Source: Gigantopelta aegis (taxonomy: Eukaryota > Mollusca > Gastropoda > Neomphalida > Peltospiridae). Taken from it: a stretch of 64,000 bases of DNA. This document shows, in pieces, positions 56,901-63,875 of this stretch (position 1 is the first letter of the stretch; each line of letters begins with the position of its first letter). Where the stretch lies: NCBI RefSeq assembly GCF_016097555.1, contig NC_054703.1, forward strand, positions 16,372,890 through 16,436,889. Reading direction: 5' to 3'. Below the pieces are notes generated by a model, which ran no database searches, was not told the origin of the DNA, and worked only from the letters and a program-made list of their open reading frames with translations. The position numbers and the translations under genes were made by a program.

Positions 56901-59099
56901 TTACTTTGACGTCACGCACTTTAACTAAATCTGATGAAAAGGTTACGTCCCGGGCCCGGTTGTTCGAAACCTGGGCCCATATTTTCGAAGCTATCTTAGC
57001 CTACGAAATCGTGAAATCATCGTAAGCTATGACGTCACTATGGCGTGCGCTGTAGTGACGTCACAACCTACGACGGTTTTACGATTTCGTAGGCTAAGAT
57101 AGCTTCGAAAATATGGCCCCTGGGTTAACTTAATCACTGATTAACACTAACTGTCAGTTAAATTCCTTAACCCAGGGTTGGCGCTAACCCAGGTTTCGAA
57201 CAACCGGGCCCAGATATACAGGTCTTGATGGCTGTTAAACAAAAAGAAAGACAGAAAGAAATGTTTTATTTAACGACGCACTCAACACATTTTATTTACG
57301 GTTATATGGCGTCAGACATATGGTTAAGGACCACACAGATTTTGAAAGGAAACCCGCTGTCGCCACTACATGGGCTACTCTTTTCTATTATTAGCAAGGG
57401 ATCTTTTTTTTTGCGCTTCCCACAGGCAGGACAGCACAAACCATGGCCTTTGTTGAACCAGTTACGGATCACTGGTCGGTGCAAGTGGTTTACACCTACC
57501 CATTGAGCCTTGCGGAGCACTTACTCAGGGTTTGGAGTCAGTATCTGGATTAAAAATCCCATCCCTTGACTGGGATCCGAACCCAGTACCTACCAGCCTG
57601 TAGACCGATGGCCTAACCACGACGCCACCGAGGCCGGTTCTGTTAAAGAAATGACCCATTCACACAACAACACATTATTTCCGAGAGACCTTGAACATTT
57701 GCACATACCTTGAAATTTGCATACCGTTATTAACCGAGTTAATAAATTATCACATGGGTTTATGGCATGGCTATCATGGGTACGTTATAGGATATGTATA
57801 CACGCGCACACACACACACACGCACGCACACACGAACACGCACGCACACCCACTCACCCACACTAGTGGCACCATAGCAGTTGTCTAAAGTCAAAATCTA
57901 TCATTAAAACATTTGTTTTACCGCCACTATAAACATGTTACTAATGAAAAGTTAACTGACCCCAACTGACCTGCATGACGGAATATAAGTTTGACACCAA
58001 CCATTAAAACAACCACTTCTCTCGCTACTGTTCACATAAACAACAGATGGGTAATGGAAACGATTTGATGTATGTTCTGGGCAGCGAACACTTCCTATTA
58101 TAATTTCTTTCAGGTTAATTTGGTATTAAAGGGACATTCCTGAGTTTGCTGCATTGTAAGATGTTTCTGACTAATAAAATAGTTCTACGATTAAACTTAC
58201 ATATTAAATATATTTTCTTGTTTAGAATATCAGTGTCTGTATATTCAATGTGTTTATGGTTGTCTTAATATTTGCAAGAAGCCCAAACTGGATTTTGTTT
58301 TTAAATAATTTCGTACGTACGAAAAAAAAACATGTTAAGAAATAAAATGAAATTTAACCTAGTACAAATATTAGAACGACCAGAAACATGTTTAATATAC
58401 AGCCACTAATATTTTATACAGAAAAATATATTTGATATGTAATTACAGTCGTTAAAAAGTCTCTGTTAGTCGATAACATCTTAAAAATTGCAGCAAACTC
58501 GGGAATGTCCCTTTAAGCAAATAAGATCAATATGAATGGAAAAGTAGTGTCGGAAATAGAATAAAACTGATTTTCGTCGATTATGTCTTTCATATTAAAC
58601 TGACAAGTAAATAATTTGTAAATATCTATTTGATGATACTCTACCTAATTTAGCATTTACTTGTCTGGGCTCTCATTGATGTACAATGTGGTGTTTACTC
58701 TTGAAAGTAAAACAAAGATGTCAGTAAACAGGCGATTGTTTTGTTCGTATTGTCATTTTGTGTTATCCTAATTCAGGAGCATGGAACTAAAGTAATGTCA
58801 AAATGTATGATCATTATTCAACAAAGGTTGTCTGTTATTAACTCTGCAAATGAGCACAAATAGTGTTTTCTTTCAGCATTCGGTTGGAACATGACTAGAA
58901 ATCGTACTTACAACAGTTACCATTATTGCGATATAAAACTTGCCGGAAACAAACAATAAAAAGGAAGAGAAATATTGAGTTGTTACATTCTACTACAGCA
59001 AACATCTTACTGTTTATTCGAAACCGTCGGTGTCCCGTTGAAGACCATCTCCCACCCATCTCTCATGGGTTCTGGCAGAGCTGCTTTTAATCTTGTCAT
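41809..59099 (-). CDS. Galectin, single carbohydrate-recognition domain, 3 exons
   Basis: Minus-strand model: exons 59099-59011, 49678-49477 and 41925-41809 (89, 202 and 117 nt; total 408 = 136 codons with the stop). Junction phases match (2 and 0). The 135-residue product has the length and motif order of a prototype galectin: NGTP, LHMDVRF, ELNS, DWG, SFPFEEGVPFKL, GVFKITVND, and the C-terminal IGIFANVFINQL strand. Compared with the canonical sugar-binding set, His, Arg, Asn and Trp are kept, while N of HFNPR is D, the conserved V is E, and the WGxExR glutamate and arginine are S and K, so binding may be altered. Galectins bind beta-galactosides in the cytosol or after unconventional secretion; no signal peptide is seen. 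A further upstream exon is possible. Confidence 0.82.
41926..42499. other. Galectin intron 2, right part without features
   Basis: Contains a short GATATC-rich inverted motif near 42098-42150 (GGAGATATCGCT, GTGATATCTCCTTGGAGATA), otherwise nothing recognised. Confidence 0.5.
42500..43010 (+). mobile_element. LINE 3' end fragment, copy 3 (longest)
   Basis: Encodes IVLCRACIGHTYLTHYFILK, PPPQNEHCQC and RHILVECKHLKDTRKD: the RNase H-like tail and CCHC-type finger typical of I/Jockey-like non-LTR elements. A 3' UTR follows with CCGATGTATTTTTTTGTGCTG. A TTAA MITE has inserted into its terminal GTCGTTAAAC. Confidence 0.85.
43011..43369 (+). mobile_element. TTAA foldback MITE nested in a LINE tail
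   Basis: Starts at the TTAA of TGTCGTTAAAC, the LINE tail, and ends with CCCTTTAAACAT, continuing the LINE tail. This is a paralog-confirmed TTAA insertion. The second arm is shortened. Confidence 0.95.
43458..43718 (-). repeat. Dispersed 265-bp repeat, copy 2
   Basis: Reverse complement of 7543-7806; AGCTTGTTTTAGCATTGTGC at its left end and AATGTTTGTGTATTGTTAAT at its right. Confidence 0.85.
43918..47855. repeat. Giant 23-bp minisatellite (~170 units) in galectin intron 2
   Basis: Unit TTACATATGATGGTCATGTT plus ACC, with variants GGTTATG for GGTCATG, GTACATGATGG (shorter, 20-21 bp), AGCTTAC for ACCTTAC, and GGCGG for GATGG. Variants recur in higher-order blocks of several units. Each unit has a CATATG palindrome. 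It occupies over half of the intron between galectin exons 2 and 3. Confidence 0.98.
47856..48282. other. Galectin intron 2 without features
   Basis: Only a (TTA)n microsatellite near 48143-48174 was seen. Confidence 0.5.
48283..48674 (+). mobile_element. TTAA foldback MITE, full length
   Basis: TTAA-bounded, first arm with GTTTCAGACTAATAAA, centre TTTCGTACGTACGAAA, second arm ending AGGAATGTCCCTTTAA. Confidence 0.95.
48675..49476. other. Galectin intron 2 near exon 2
   Basis: No supported repeat except a small inverted repeat, GAATTATCTGTCCC against GGGACAGATAATTC (about 49339-49395), some 80-140 bp into the intron from the exon 2 donor. Confidence 0.5.
49477..49678 (-). CDS. Galectin exon 2 (core of the CRD)
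   Basis: Acceptor TATAATTTTCAG, donor AAG|GTAATA. 67 codons plus one leading base. Contains FYIHIENSENVSLHMDVRF, KIIELNSRSGPDWGTSVKLS and SFPFEEGVPFKLCIKLASGV, the galectin motif block. Confidence 0.87.
49727..50117 (+). mobile_element. TTAA foldback MITE near galectin exon 2
   Basis: TTAAAGAGACATTCCTGAGT to GGAATGTCCCTTTAA, full length, 48 bp upstream of the exon 2 acceptor in intron 1. Confidence 0.95.
50118..50217 (+). repeat. Repeat X, empty-site copy
   Basis: TTTTAACGGCGTTCGATTCC to AAATAAATGTTAATTTAAT. Also present at 51711-51820, where element Z2 has inserted at TAACGGCG and a MITE at the TTAA of ATGTTAA; this copy shows both sites unoccupied. Confidence 0.85.
50405..50600. repeat. 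Foldback sequences, partial
   Basis: 50405-50490 matches one arm of the hairpin element at 56645 (TTTTCACACATCACTCGTTG, AAATCGTATTCGAAAAACCC). A second imperfect hairpin follows (AATATGTAAAATATAAATTTTA near 50510 against its inverse near 50590). Confidence 0.7.
50785..50968 (+). mobile_element. hAT-like fragment with 30-nt poly-C
   Basis: Shares TTTGCGATAGTTATAATTTT, CCAAACCTCCCCCAAAGTTC and CCTTGGCATTCCA with 59735-59912. The right end, inverted, is CAGTGGCAGATCCAGAAAAT, a hAT-type terminus. A run of about 30 C lies at 50912-50941. No left terminus found. Confidence 0.75.
51143..51709 (-). mobile_element. Element Z2 with 9-bp TSD
   Basis: Ends CAATCTAATTAAAATTAG and CTAATTTCAATCAGATTG, flanked by GTAACGGCG (51134-51142, 51710-51718). 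Inverse of Z1 and Z3. Its target lies in repeat X, whose empty copy is at 50118. Confidence 0.9.
51711..51820 (+). repeat. Repeat X, occupied copy
   Basis: Continues repeat X after the Z2 insertion (TTTGTTTTTGTGTGTATGTG, then CGCACAGCAGTATTATTAAA) up to the TTAA where the next MITE starts. Confidence 0.8.
51819..52320. mobile_element. TTAA foldback MITE, 502-bp recombinant
   Basis: Left arm, centre and part of the right arm (to ATTTTATGCAGAA), then a second centre (TTTCGTACGTACGAAA) and a left arm in inverse, so both ends are left-type. The left flank is repeat X and the right flank is the Y tail just after its TTAA: two unrelated target loci joined at one element. Confidence 0.88.
52321..52687 (+). 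mobile_element. Y-family retroposon 3' end (second tail type)
   Basis: Matches Y3: TTACTAATTGCTATTTTCAA, AATTAGAGATGCGCATCAAA, GGACGGACATGCTCGAAACT, GTGGTATATGAGCATGTAAA and GCACTCGCACTC. It joins element Z sequence at TCAAATCA, the same position used by Y2 in Z1. Confidence 0.82.
52688..52826 (+). mobile_element. Element Z4, right portion
   Basis: AAATCATTGGCATGATTTTG through GCTAATTTTAATTAGAT, matching the right third of Z1 and Z3. The left portion is missing. Confidence 0.85.
52860..53570 (+). pseudogene. L1/Tx1-like LINE, pre-RT and RT N-terminal part
   Basis: Reads LRKRKLKGHYIRSRTKWIEE and GEKPTQF before a stop, then several stops, then from 53274 NMNPGSDGFTAELFKFFW and IITCISKPNKTKAFLKN, the first RT motifs of L1/Tx1-type elements. 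Breaks off into tandem repeats before the catalytic YADD region. The matching C-terminal end lies at 54330. Confidence 0.85.
53575..54060. repeat. ~30-bp degenerate minisatellite
   Basis: Unit about TAGATTATATGTATAATAATGAATGTGGAG, imperfectly repeated some 14-16 times, between the two LINE pieces. Confidence 0.88.
54128..54312 (-). mobile_element. SINE type A, partial
   Basis: Inverse of the type A tail and core (TGTTTAACGACACCACTAGA, TATATGCACCATCCCA, CATACCATGGTCTTTGAT); the head is missing. Confidence 0.85.
54330..54627 (+). pseudogene. L1/Tx1-like LINE C-terminal fragment
   Basis: Reads RLKDQYLQTWKDTVYHSS, INYRIFKDNINLEPY, and KYRTTNHKLPIEVGMSK to a TAA at 54625-54627. This fits the region downstream of the RT in L1/Tx1-type proteins. 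Likely the other end of the element at 52860, with the middle lost. Confidence 0.8.
54736..54873 (+). repeat. Dispersed repeat fragment, copy 2
   Basis: Same sequence as 12676-12803 (CCCCCGTAAAATTTTGAAAC, CCTGCATTCTACAAGTAAAA). Confidence 0.7.
54874..55541. other. Unannotated stretch
   Basis: AT-rich; a (TA)n run near 55194-55207. No supported gene. Lies within galectin intron 1. Confidence 0.5.
55542..56050 (+). mobile_element. Element Z3, intact without retroposon
   Basis: About 510 bp, AATCTGATTAAAATTAGTTC to CTAATTTTAATTAGATTG. It shows the unoccupied Y insertion site (TTCAAATCATTGGCATG near 55914). Flanking duplication not evident. Confidence 0.88.
56051..56640. other. Unannotated stretch
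   Basis: No recognised gene; a short imperfect repeat of GGGGGAGTGCATATTATTC type near 56432-56580. Confidence 0.5.
56645..56770. repeat. Foldback hairpin element
   Basis: Arms of about 50 bp (GAATACGATTTTTATGTCAA, CTCGTGATGTGTGAAAA ... and its inverse) around a short loop near 56700-56713. A partial copy is at 50405. Confidence 0.88.
56952..57211. mobile_element. MITE nested inside a MITE
   Basis: Outer element: GGGCCCGGTTGTTCGAAACC at 56952 and its inverse ending 57211. Inner element, 56975-57118: CCCATATTTTCGAAGCTATC and its inverse, with CACTA-free arms and a TGACGTCACTA/TAGTGACGTCA core. CTGGG occurs on both sides of the inner unit, consistent with a 5-bp target duplication within the outer element. 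Confidence 0.82.
57240..57639 (-). mobile_element. Chimeric SINE: type C head, type B tail
   Basis: Read inverse: ACCGGCCTCGGTGGCGTCGT head and GAGTAAGTGCTCCGCAAGG segment of type C, shared core, then the type B tail (TGTCTGACGCCATATAACC, GTGTTGAGTGCGTCGTTAAA). Flanked by CTGTTAAA at 57232-57239 and 57640-57647, so the hybrid inserted as one unit. Confidence 0.92.
57803..57861. repeat. (CA)n microsatellite
   Basis: CA-rich run with CG and CC interruptions. Confidence 0.9.
58126..58516 (+). mobile_element. TTAA foldback MITE, full length
   Basis: TTAAAGGGACATTCCTGAGT to GGGAATGTCCCTTTAA, centre TTTCGTACGTACGAAA, within galectin intron 1. Confidence 0.95.
59011..59099 (-). CDS. Galectin exon 1 in this window
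   Basis: Acceptor ATTTTACAG, then an in-frame ATG as the first codon, LPEPMRDGWEMVFNGTPTVS and donor ACA|GTAAGA (29 codons plus two bases). The split codon completes to His with exon 2. The homologous orphan exon at 33742 has no ATG at that position, so initiation may be in a further upstream exon and this Met may be internal. Confidence 0.78.
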
Positions 59100-59131
59100 C
59101 TGTAAAATTAATTTTAAAACGTCTTGTTTAT

Positions 59132-59516
59132 TTAAAGGGGAAATCCTGAGTTTGCTGCAATTTTAAAGATGTTATCGACTAACAGAGAGTTTTTAACGAT
59201 TGTAATTACATATCAAATATATTTTTCTACATACCATATTAGTAGCTGTATATTAAACGTAATCGTTCTAATATTTGTACTAGGTTAAATTTCATTTTAT
59301 TTCCTAAAATATTTTTTTTTCTTACGTACGAAATTATTTGAAGACAAAATCCAGTTTGGGCTTCTTACAAATATTAAGACGACCAGAAACACATTGAATA
59401 TACAGACACTGATATTCTAAACAAGAAAATATATTTAATATGTAAGTTTAATCGTAGAACTATTTTATTAGTCGGAAACATCTTACAATGCAGCAAACTC
59501 GGGAATGTCCCTTTAA
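59132..59516 (-). mobile_element. TTAA foldback MITE next to galectin exon 1
   Basis: TTAAAGGGGAAATCCTGAGT to GGAATGTCCCTTTAA. Its edge is 33 bp upstream of exon 1, close to the likely branch-point and pyrimidine region. Confidence 0.93.
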
Positions 59517-59586
59517 CAGAATGAGGAGTGATATAGATCATCCATGTAATATAGTTTTATGTTATGATTTTATATGAATTCAGTTT

Positions 59587-59730
59587 GTTTTGTTTTGTTT
59601 GCGACACCACTAGAGCACATTGATTTATTAATCACCGGCTGTTGTATTTTAAACATTTAATAAATAATCTGACATATTCAGTAGTCTTAGCGAAACGTTG
59701 CTTAATTTTTCCAGCAGCATATACCACGGC
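59587..59730 (-). mobile_element. SINE type A tail, decayed
   Basis: GCGACACCACTAGAGCACAT, then TTGATTTATTAATCACCGGC and later GCATATACCACGGC remnants; head missing. Confidence 0.78.
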
Positions 59731-59734
59731 CCGC

Positions 59735-59912
59735 CCCCTAATTTTGCGATAGTTATAATTTTATTATATATTAATTTTCATTTTTTTTTACAATCCCCCT
59801 CCAAACCTCCCCCAAAGTTCCCTTGGCATTCCACCTCATGCCACTGCCCCCTCCCCCCCCCCCCCCCACCCACCCCCAATGGATTTTCAGGATCCGCCAA
59901 TGATTAATACCG
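59735..59912 (+). mobile_element. hAT-like fragment, second copy
   Basis: Same sequence as 50785-50968, with its own poly-C run near 59848-59867 and the GGATTTTCAGGATCCGCCAA right end. Confidence 0.75.
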
Positions 59913-60022
59913 TACATAACAAATTCCTTAATTAACCCATTTTCACTTTTAAATAGTGAGTTTTAAATATATTTGGTGTCGGACATTGATAGAAATCAAA
60001 GATGACAAGTTAACACAATCAA

Positions 60023-60240
60023 TGAATGAATGAATGAATGAATGAATGTTTAATGACACCCCAACACGAAAAATACATCGGCTATTGGGTGTCAAACTAT
60101 GGTAATGCAAATAAATAAAGTGATGATCAACATCAATATAAAAATTCAAGGTTTAAACAAAAACAGTGTAAAGAACTGTGCAAAAATACAAATACAAATA
60201 TCACAGAATTTTACGGACACCGAATTTTACTCTAAACTTC
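60023..60240 (-). mobile_element. LINE 3' end fragment, copy 4
   Basis: Inverse of the LINE 3' UTR, with a (GAATGAAT)n tail at 60023-60050, then GTTTAATGACACCCCAACAC and CATCGGCTATTGGGTGTC. 5'-truncated. Confidence 0.88.
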
Positions 60241-60722
60241 AATTTGTGCTGTATTGGCCATTCTCAAAGAGAATGTTACACCCCTGCACCACGGTGAGGT
60301 TACAGCACGCGCAGGGGCACAATCAATGAAGCATTCTATCAAAAGTATATTAGGGAATTTTGAATAACTAGTGGGTTTTTTTCATAACCAAGAAACATGT
60401 TTGAAATCTAGATTAACTAACTTACTTCTGTGATTAACCCTTTGTCTTCTATAGACACTTTATTTTTGGTGTCGGATGGAAATTATGTTTTAGTGTCGGA
60501 TGGAAATTATATTTTGGTGTTGGATGGAAATAAAAGTTCATACATCAGTATAACTTTAATGCGCACATTATACCACACCAAGATATATATTTTAAAGGGA
60601 TTTCTTAATCATTATACCTCATAAAAAAATAAGTCATTAAAGGGGCACCAATGACTTTACATTCATTTAAACATTTCCCCAGCTACCAAGGCGTTTAATG
60701 AATAAAACTGAATATTAATTAC
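60241..60722. other. Unannotated stretch with short tandem repeat
   Basis: Three copies of a 24-bp unit (TTGGTGTCGGATGGAAATTA) at about 60467-60536; otherwise nothing recognised. Confidence 0.55.
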
Positions 60723-60962
60723 ATTTTCTCCAGCCAGTGCACCACAACTGGTGTAACAAAGGCCGTGGTATGTACTATCTTGTCTGTGGGATGGTGCATA
60801 TAAAAGATCCCTTGCTGCTAATCGGAAAGAGTAGCCCATGAAGTGGCGACAGCGGGTTTCCTCTCTCAATATCTGTGTGGTCCTTAACCATATGTCCGAC
60901 GCCATATAACCGTAAATAAAATGTGTTGAGTGCGTCGTTAAATAAAACATTTTCCTGCTTAG
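60723..60962 (+). mobile_element. SINE type B lacking its head
   Basis: Begins TTTTCTCCAGCCAGTGCACC, complete core and tail (CATATGTCCGACGCCATATA, TAAATAAAACATTTTCC). Confidence 0.9.
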
Positions 60963-61207
60963 AATATTAATGTTTGTACACCATGTGTTTCTGGTATTCG
61001 TATTGTTTTTAGTAGCTTGACATGCTCAAAATTATTGAAGGCAAAATCTAGGTTGAGCTGCTAATTTGAATTTTTTGGTCTGGTGTTGACCACTTTTGAA
61101 ATATGTCCTATGGGCCTAATGTGTTACAAAAGGTAATAAATTGGTTACGTGGTTTATTGGCAAAGCGTGCGGGTATATACCTTCCTTCCTCCAAAATCTG
61201 TATACCT

Positions 61208-61349
61208 CCCTCCAAGATCTATATTTCTGCGCCTCAGTGGTGGTTAAGCCATTAGACTTAAGGCTGGTAGGTACTGGCTTCGATTCCAAGAACCGGCTCC
61301 CATTCAGACCAGGCTTAAGACCACCACACTGACTTCTCTCTCACTAAGC
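61208..61349 (+). mobile_element. SINE type D, 5' half
   Basis: Head CGCCTCAGTGGTGGTTAAGC, with GGCTTCGATTCCAAG at the B-box position, CACCACACTGACTTCTCTCT. Interrupted after TCTCACTAAGC (61339-61349) by retroposon Y1; the rest continues at 63532. Confidence 0.85.
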
Positions 61350-61501
61350 CACTTCCAAGCTAACTCTCGACGAAGCTGGACGCTGTCGCCTGTGCTCTCG
61401 ACTCCCCCCCCCCCCCCCCTCCCCCACACCTGGAGGGCTTGATTGCAAGCTTTGGATCGCTGCTGGAGTTTCGCGTCGCGTACACCGGGTAACGGGCAAC
61501 C

Positions 61502-62293
61502 GTGACTTTGGTGTATGGCGACTCGGACTCACAGAAGAGGAAGGAAAGAGGACGGAGGAAGAAGAAACGCGCGCCAGGGGCGGAAACAAAACTGGCGGCT
61601 CAACCGCCAGCGGCGGTCCCTTCTGCGTCGCCGCCCCCGGATCGGCCTAAGACGAAAGGACCAGTTCATCCGGACCCGCCGTCAACACCGAGGGATGCTC
61701 TCAACGCGTCGATGTGCGAGACGCTCGCAGACGGACCTCCATCTCCCTCTACGCCACCGCCTACACGTAACTGGCCACTGTCGCCAGTCTTGCCAGTTCG
61801 GAAGGCGGCAGTCTGGGCAAGAGCCGTTGCGAAGAGGAAGGCCGTCGCTCAGCCGAGCGACCAGCCTGACAAGGCAAGACCTCCACCTTCACAAACACCG
61901 TCCCCCTCCGACTCGGAAGCCGTCTGGAAAGTTCAGATCGGGAAAATCAGGTCCGGCTTCCTGAAGTTCGTGCAGGGGGACACCTCGGATCCGGCATCAC
62001 TGATTGGCGGACTAGTGGAACCAGAGCTAAAACAACTGCCTAATGGAAGCGCTTACAAGACCCACACCATCAAGTCTACAGCCGGCAAGACGGGCTTGGT
62101 ACTAACTCAACGTCGAGAAGGAGTCTACCGACAAGCGGTCCTGGTTAGAGAGATGAATAGCCACACCATCCACAGGATCGTCAAGGCCCTTTTCGGCAAC
62201 GACTACCGGAGTGTCATAACCATCCTCGCCGACCAGAGATGGAAGCACTTCATCCCCGCCTTTGCCGGTTCTCCGCTCATCAGTTCGCCGTAG
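61502..62293 (+). CDS. Uncharacterised ORF of retroposon Y1
   Basis: 263 codons from a GTG-equivalent position after an in-frame TAA (61488-61490); homology with Y3 continues upstream of that stop (FRVAYTG, RATVTLVYGD), so the N terminus is broken. First about 130 residues are basic and proline-rich (KRKERGRRKKKR, PPSPSTPPPTRNWP). The last about 110 look globular (IGKIRSGFLKFVQGDTSDPA, VLTQRREGVYRQAVLVREMN). No reverse transcriptase, zinc finger or known domain recognised. It could be an ORF1-type nucleic-acid-binding protein of a non-autonomous LINE relative. Confidence 0.6.
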   Translation: MTLVYGDSDSQKRKERGRRKKKRAPGAETKLAAQPPAAVPSASPPPDRPKTKGPVHPDPPSTPRDALNASMCETLADGPPSPSTPPPTRNWPLSPVLPVRKAAVWARAVAKRKAVAQPSDQPDKARPPPSQTPSPSDSEAVWKVQIGKIRSGFLKFVQGDTSDPASLIGGLVEPELKQLPNGSAYKTHTIKSTAGKTGLVLTQRREGVYRQAVLVREMNSHTIHRIVKALFGNDYRSVITILADQRWKHFIPAFAGSPLISSP

Positions 62294-62557
62294 GCCAACC
62301 AACACACCCTAACAGCCGTAACACTCACGTGGACATATAGCTCGGACATTAAACATTTATACCTTCGTTCAAAATTTTATGTCGAAATTACTTTTTTATT
62401 TTTTAATATTATTAAATAGTCCGATCCTCTCTTCTTTCTCTTATTTATTTTTGGACTGTCCTTCTAAAATGCTCCAAATTATATAAATATTCGGCCCAGC
62501 AGTCAATTCTTTTTATTTTTGGCTTGTAATGTTTTCCTTTTTTTTTTTATTATTCTA

Positions 62558-63366
62558 TTAAAGGGACACACCCTAGTTACGTTTATTTGTTAACCATTAC
62601 GGCGTTGTTTTTCGCTATTAAACCCCATTTTTCACAAATAAAATTGCACTTTACTTACATTTTATTATTTAGAATACACATTTCCATTCACCTGAAGTGC
62701 TTTTTGGTAATCCTGATGTTTGTAAAACCACGAAATGCATTTTTTCACAAGACGTGTTGTCGAGAAAAAACCGTTAAGCAAGCGAGGTCCAATCTATTTT
62801 TAGAGGGGATATTTCCATTTCAATGTCACAGACGTTGGTATATCACGTGACCGTTATCATTTTGGTTCGGTTTGTTTTCTCGTGCACGGTTCGCGCAATC
62901 AACATCCGATTTGTTGTTGTTCATTTGTGAGATTTTTCTTCACAGTTCGTGAACATTTTCAGTAACAATAAAGTTCAGACAAGTAAATGTCTCAATACAA
63001 AACGTTACAAACCCTTAAAACCAATAATTTTGCTAAGTCTTACGATATCTGGAGAGGGGATACAACCAGGACAGAACAGTTGGAACATGTCCAGGAGAGG
63101 TGAAACGAACGCACCCCAAGTCTGTGAAATTTGTCGTGACGTAGGCATTGTTGTGCTTCGAGCGACATCTACCGGTGACATCAGAATACTAACTTTCAAC
63201 ATTATTTCAAGCAATTGGGACATGGGGATTCCCATGGTATTTATCGATATAAAACCTGCTTTTTCACTCCATTTGATAAAAACGTGATCTAAGTGTGTTA
63301 CAGGTTTGTAGATTAACCAAATTATAATTTATTTTCGCTGGATGGAACTAGGGTGTGCGGCTTTAA
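62558..63366. mobile_element. TTAA-flanked transposon, 809 bp, inside Y1
   Basis: Ends TTAAAGGGACACACCCTAGT and ACTAGGGTGTGCGGCTTTAA. The unoccupied site is visible in Y2 (ATTCTATTAACGTTTTTAC, TTAA at 33089). The ends resemble those of the foldback MITE (AAAGGGACA, then AGTT). The interior has no clear transposase; frames of up to 112 codons are without motifs. Class piggyBac or Kolobok by target site. Confidence 0.88.
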
Positions 63367-63531
63367 CCTTTTTACTAATTGCTATTTTCAAAATTCTGCC
63401 CATTTTCAACACTACCCCCTCCCCGAGTCAGGCCACCGATCTTATCGGAGGTCGGACTCGGGATGGGCGTGTTCGAAACCCTAGTGGTATATGGGCACGT
63501 TAAAGTAGTTATCATCATCATCTCACTAAGC

Positions 63532-63632
63532 AATGACCCTCTGTCCTGGACAGACAGTCCAGATAGCTGAGGTGTGTGCCCAGGGTAGTATGCTTGAACC
63601 ATAATTGATCATAAGCACGAAAATAAGTATAA
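63532..63632 (+). mobile_element. SINE type D, 3' half
   Basis: CTCTGTCCTGGACAGACAGT, CAGATAGCTGAGGTGTGTGC, GCTTGAACCATAATTGATCA and CGAAAATAAGTATAAAC, which complete the SINE begun at 61208. Confidence 0.88.
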
Positions 63633-63674
63633 ACAAACATATTTTGGAGGGGCGCACAATCCCGTACGCAGTCA

Positions 63675-63805
63675 AACCCATACCCCCCCCCCCCACACAC
63701 CCCCCCAAAAAAAACACAAAAAAAACAAACAACAACCCACAAGAACAACCAACAACAACAACAAAAAAACAAAAAAACAAACAAACAACAAAAACACCCA
63801 ACCCA
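63675..63805. repeat. C-rich and A/C-rich low-complexity tract
   Basis: A C run with ACACA interruptions, followed by about 110 bp of A and C only. Confidence 0.93.
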
Positions 63806-63875
63806 ACAACAAAAATCCATGTAATGTTAAGGTGTATCCAAACCGGTCTCATCGAAGCGAGCATTTTTTTTTTTT

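Larger units (their letters stand above)
61350..63520 (+). mobile_element. Retroposon Y1 with ORF, inserted in a SINE
   Basis: Flanked by TCTCACTAAGC at 61339-61349 and 63521-63531. 5'-truncated within the ORF; ORF 61502-62293; tail with AGTCCGATCCTCTCTTCTTT, GGTCGGACTCGGGATGGGCG, GGTATATGGGCACGTTAAAG and an ATC repeat end. No reverse transcriptase follows the ORF. An 809-bp TTAA element lies inside the tail. Confidence 0.88.

Noticed and set aside
61502..62293. Host gene on the plus strand
   Set aside because: The ORF lies between target-site duplications, is 5'-truncated and has a second copy (34053) with the same tail, so it belongs to a mobile element.
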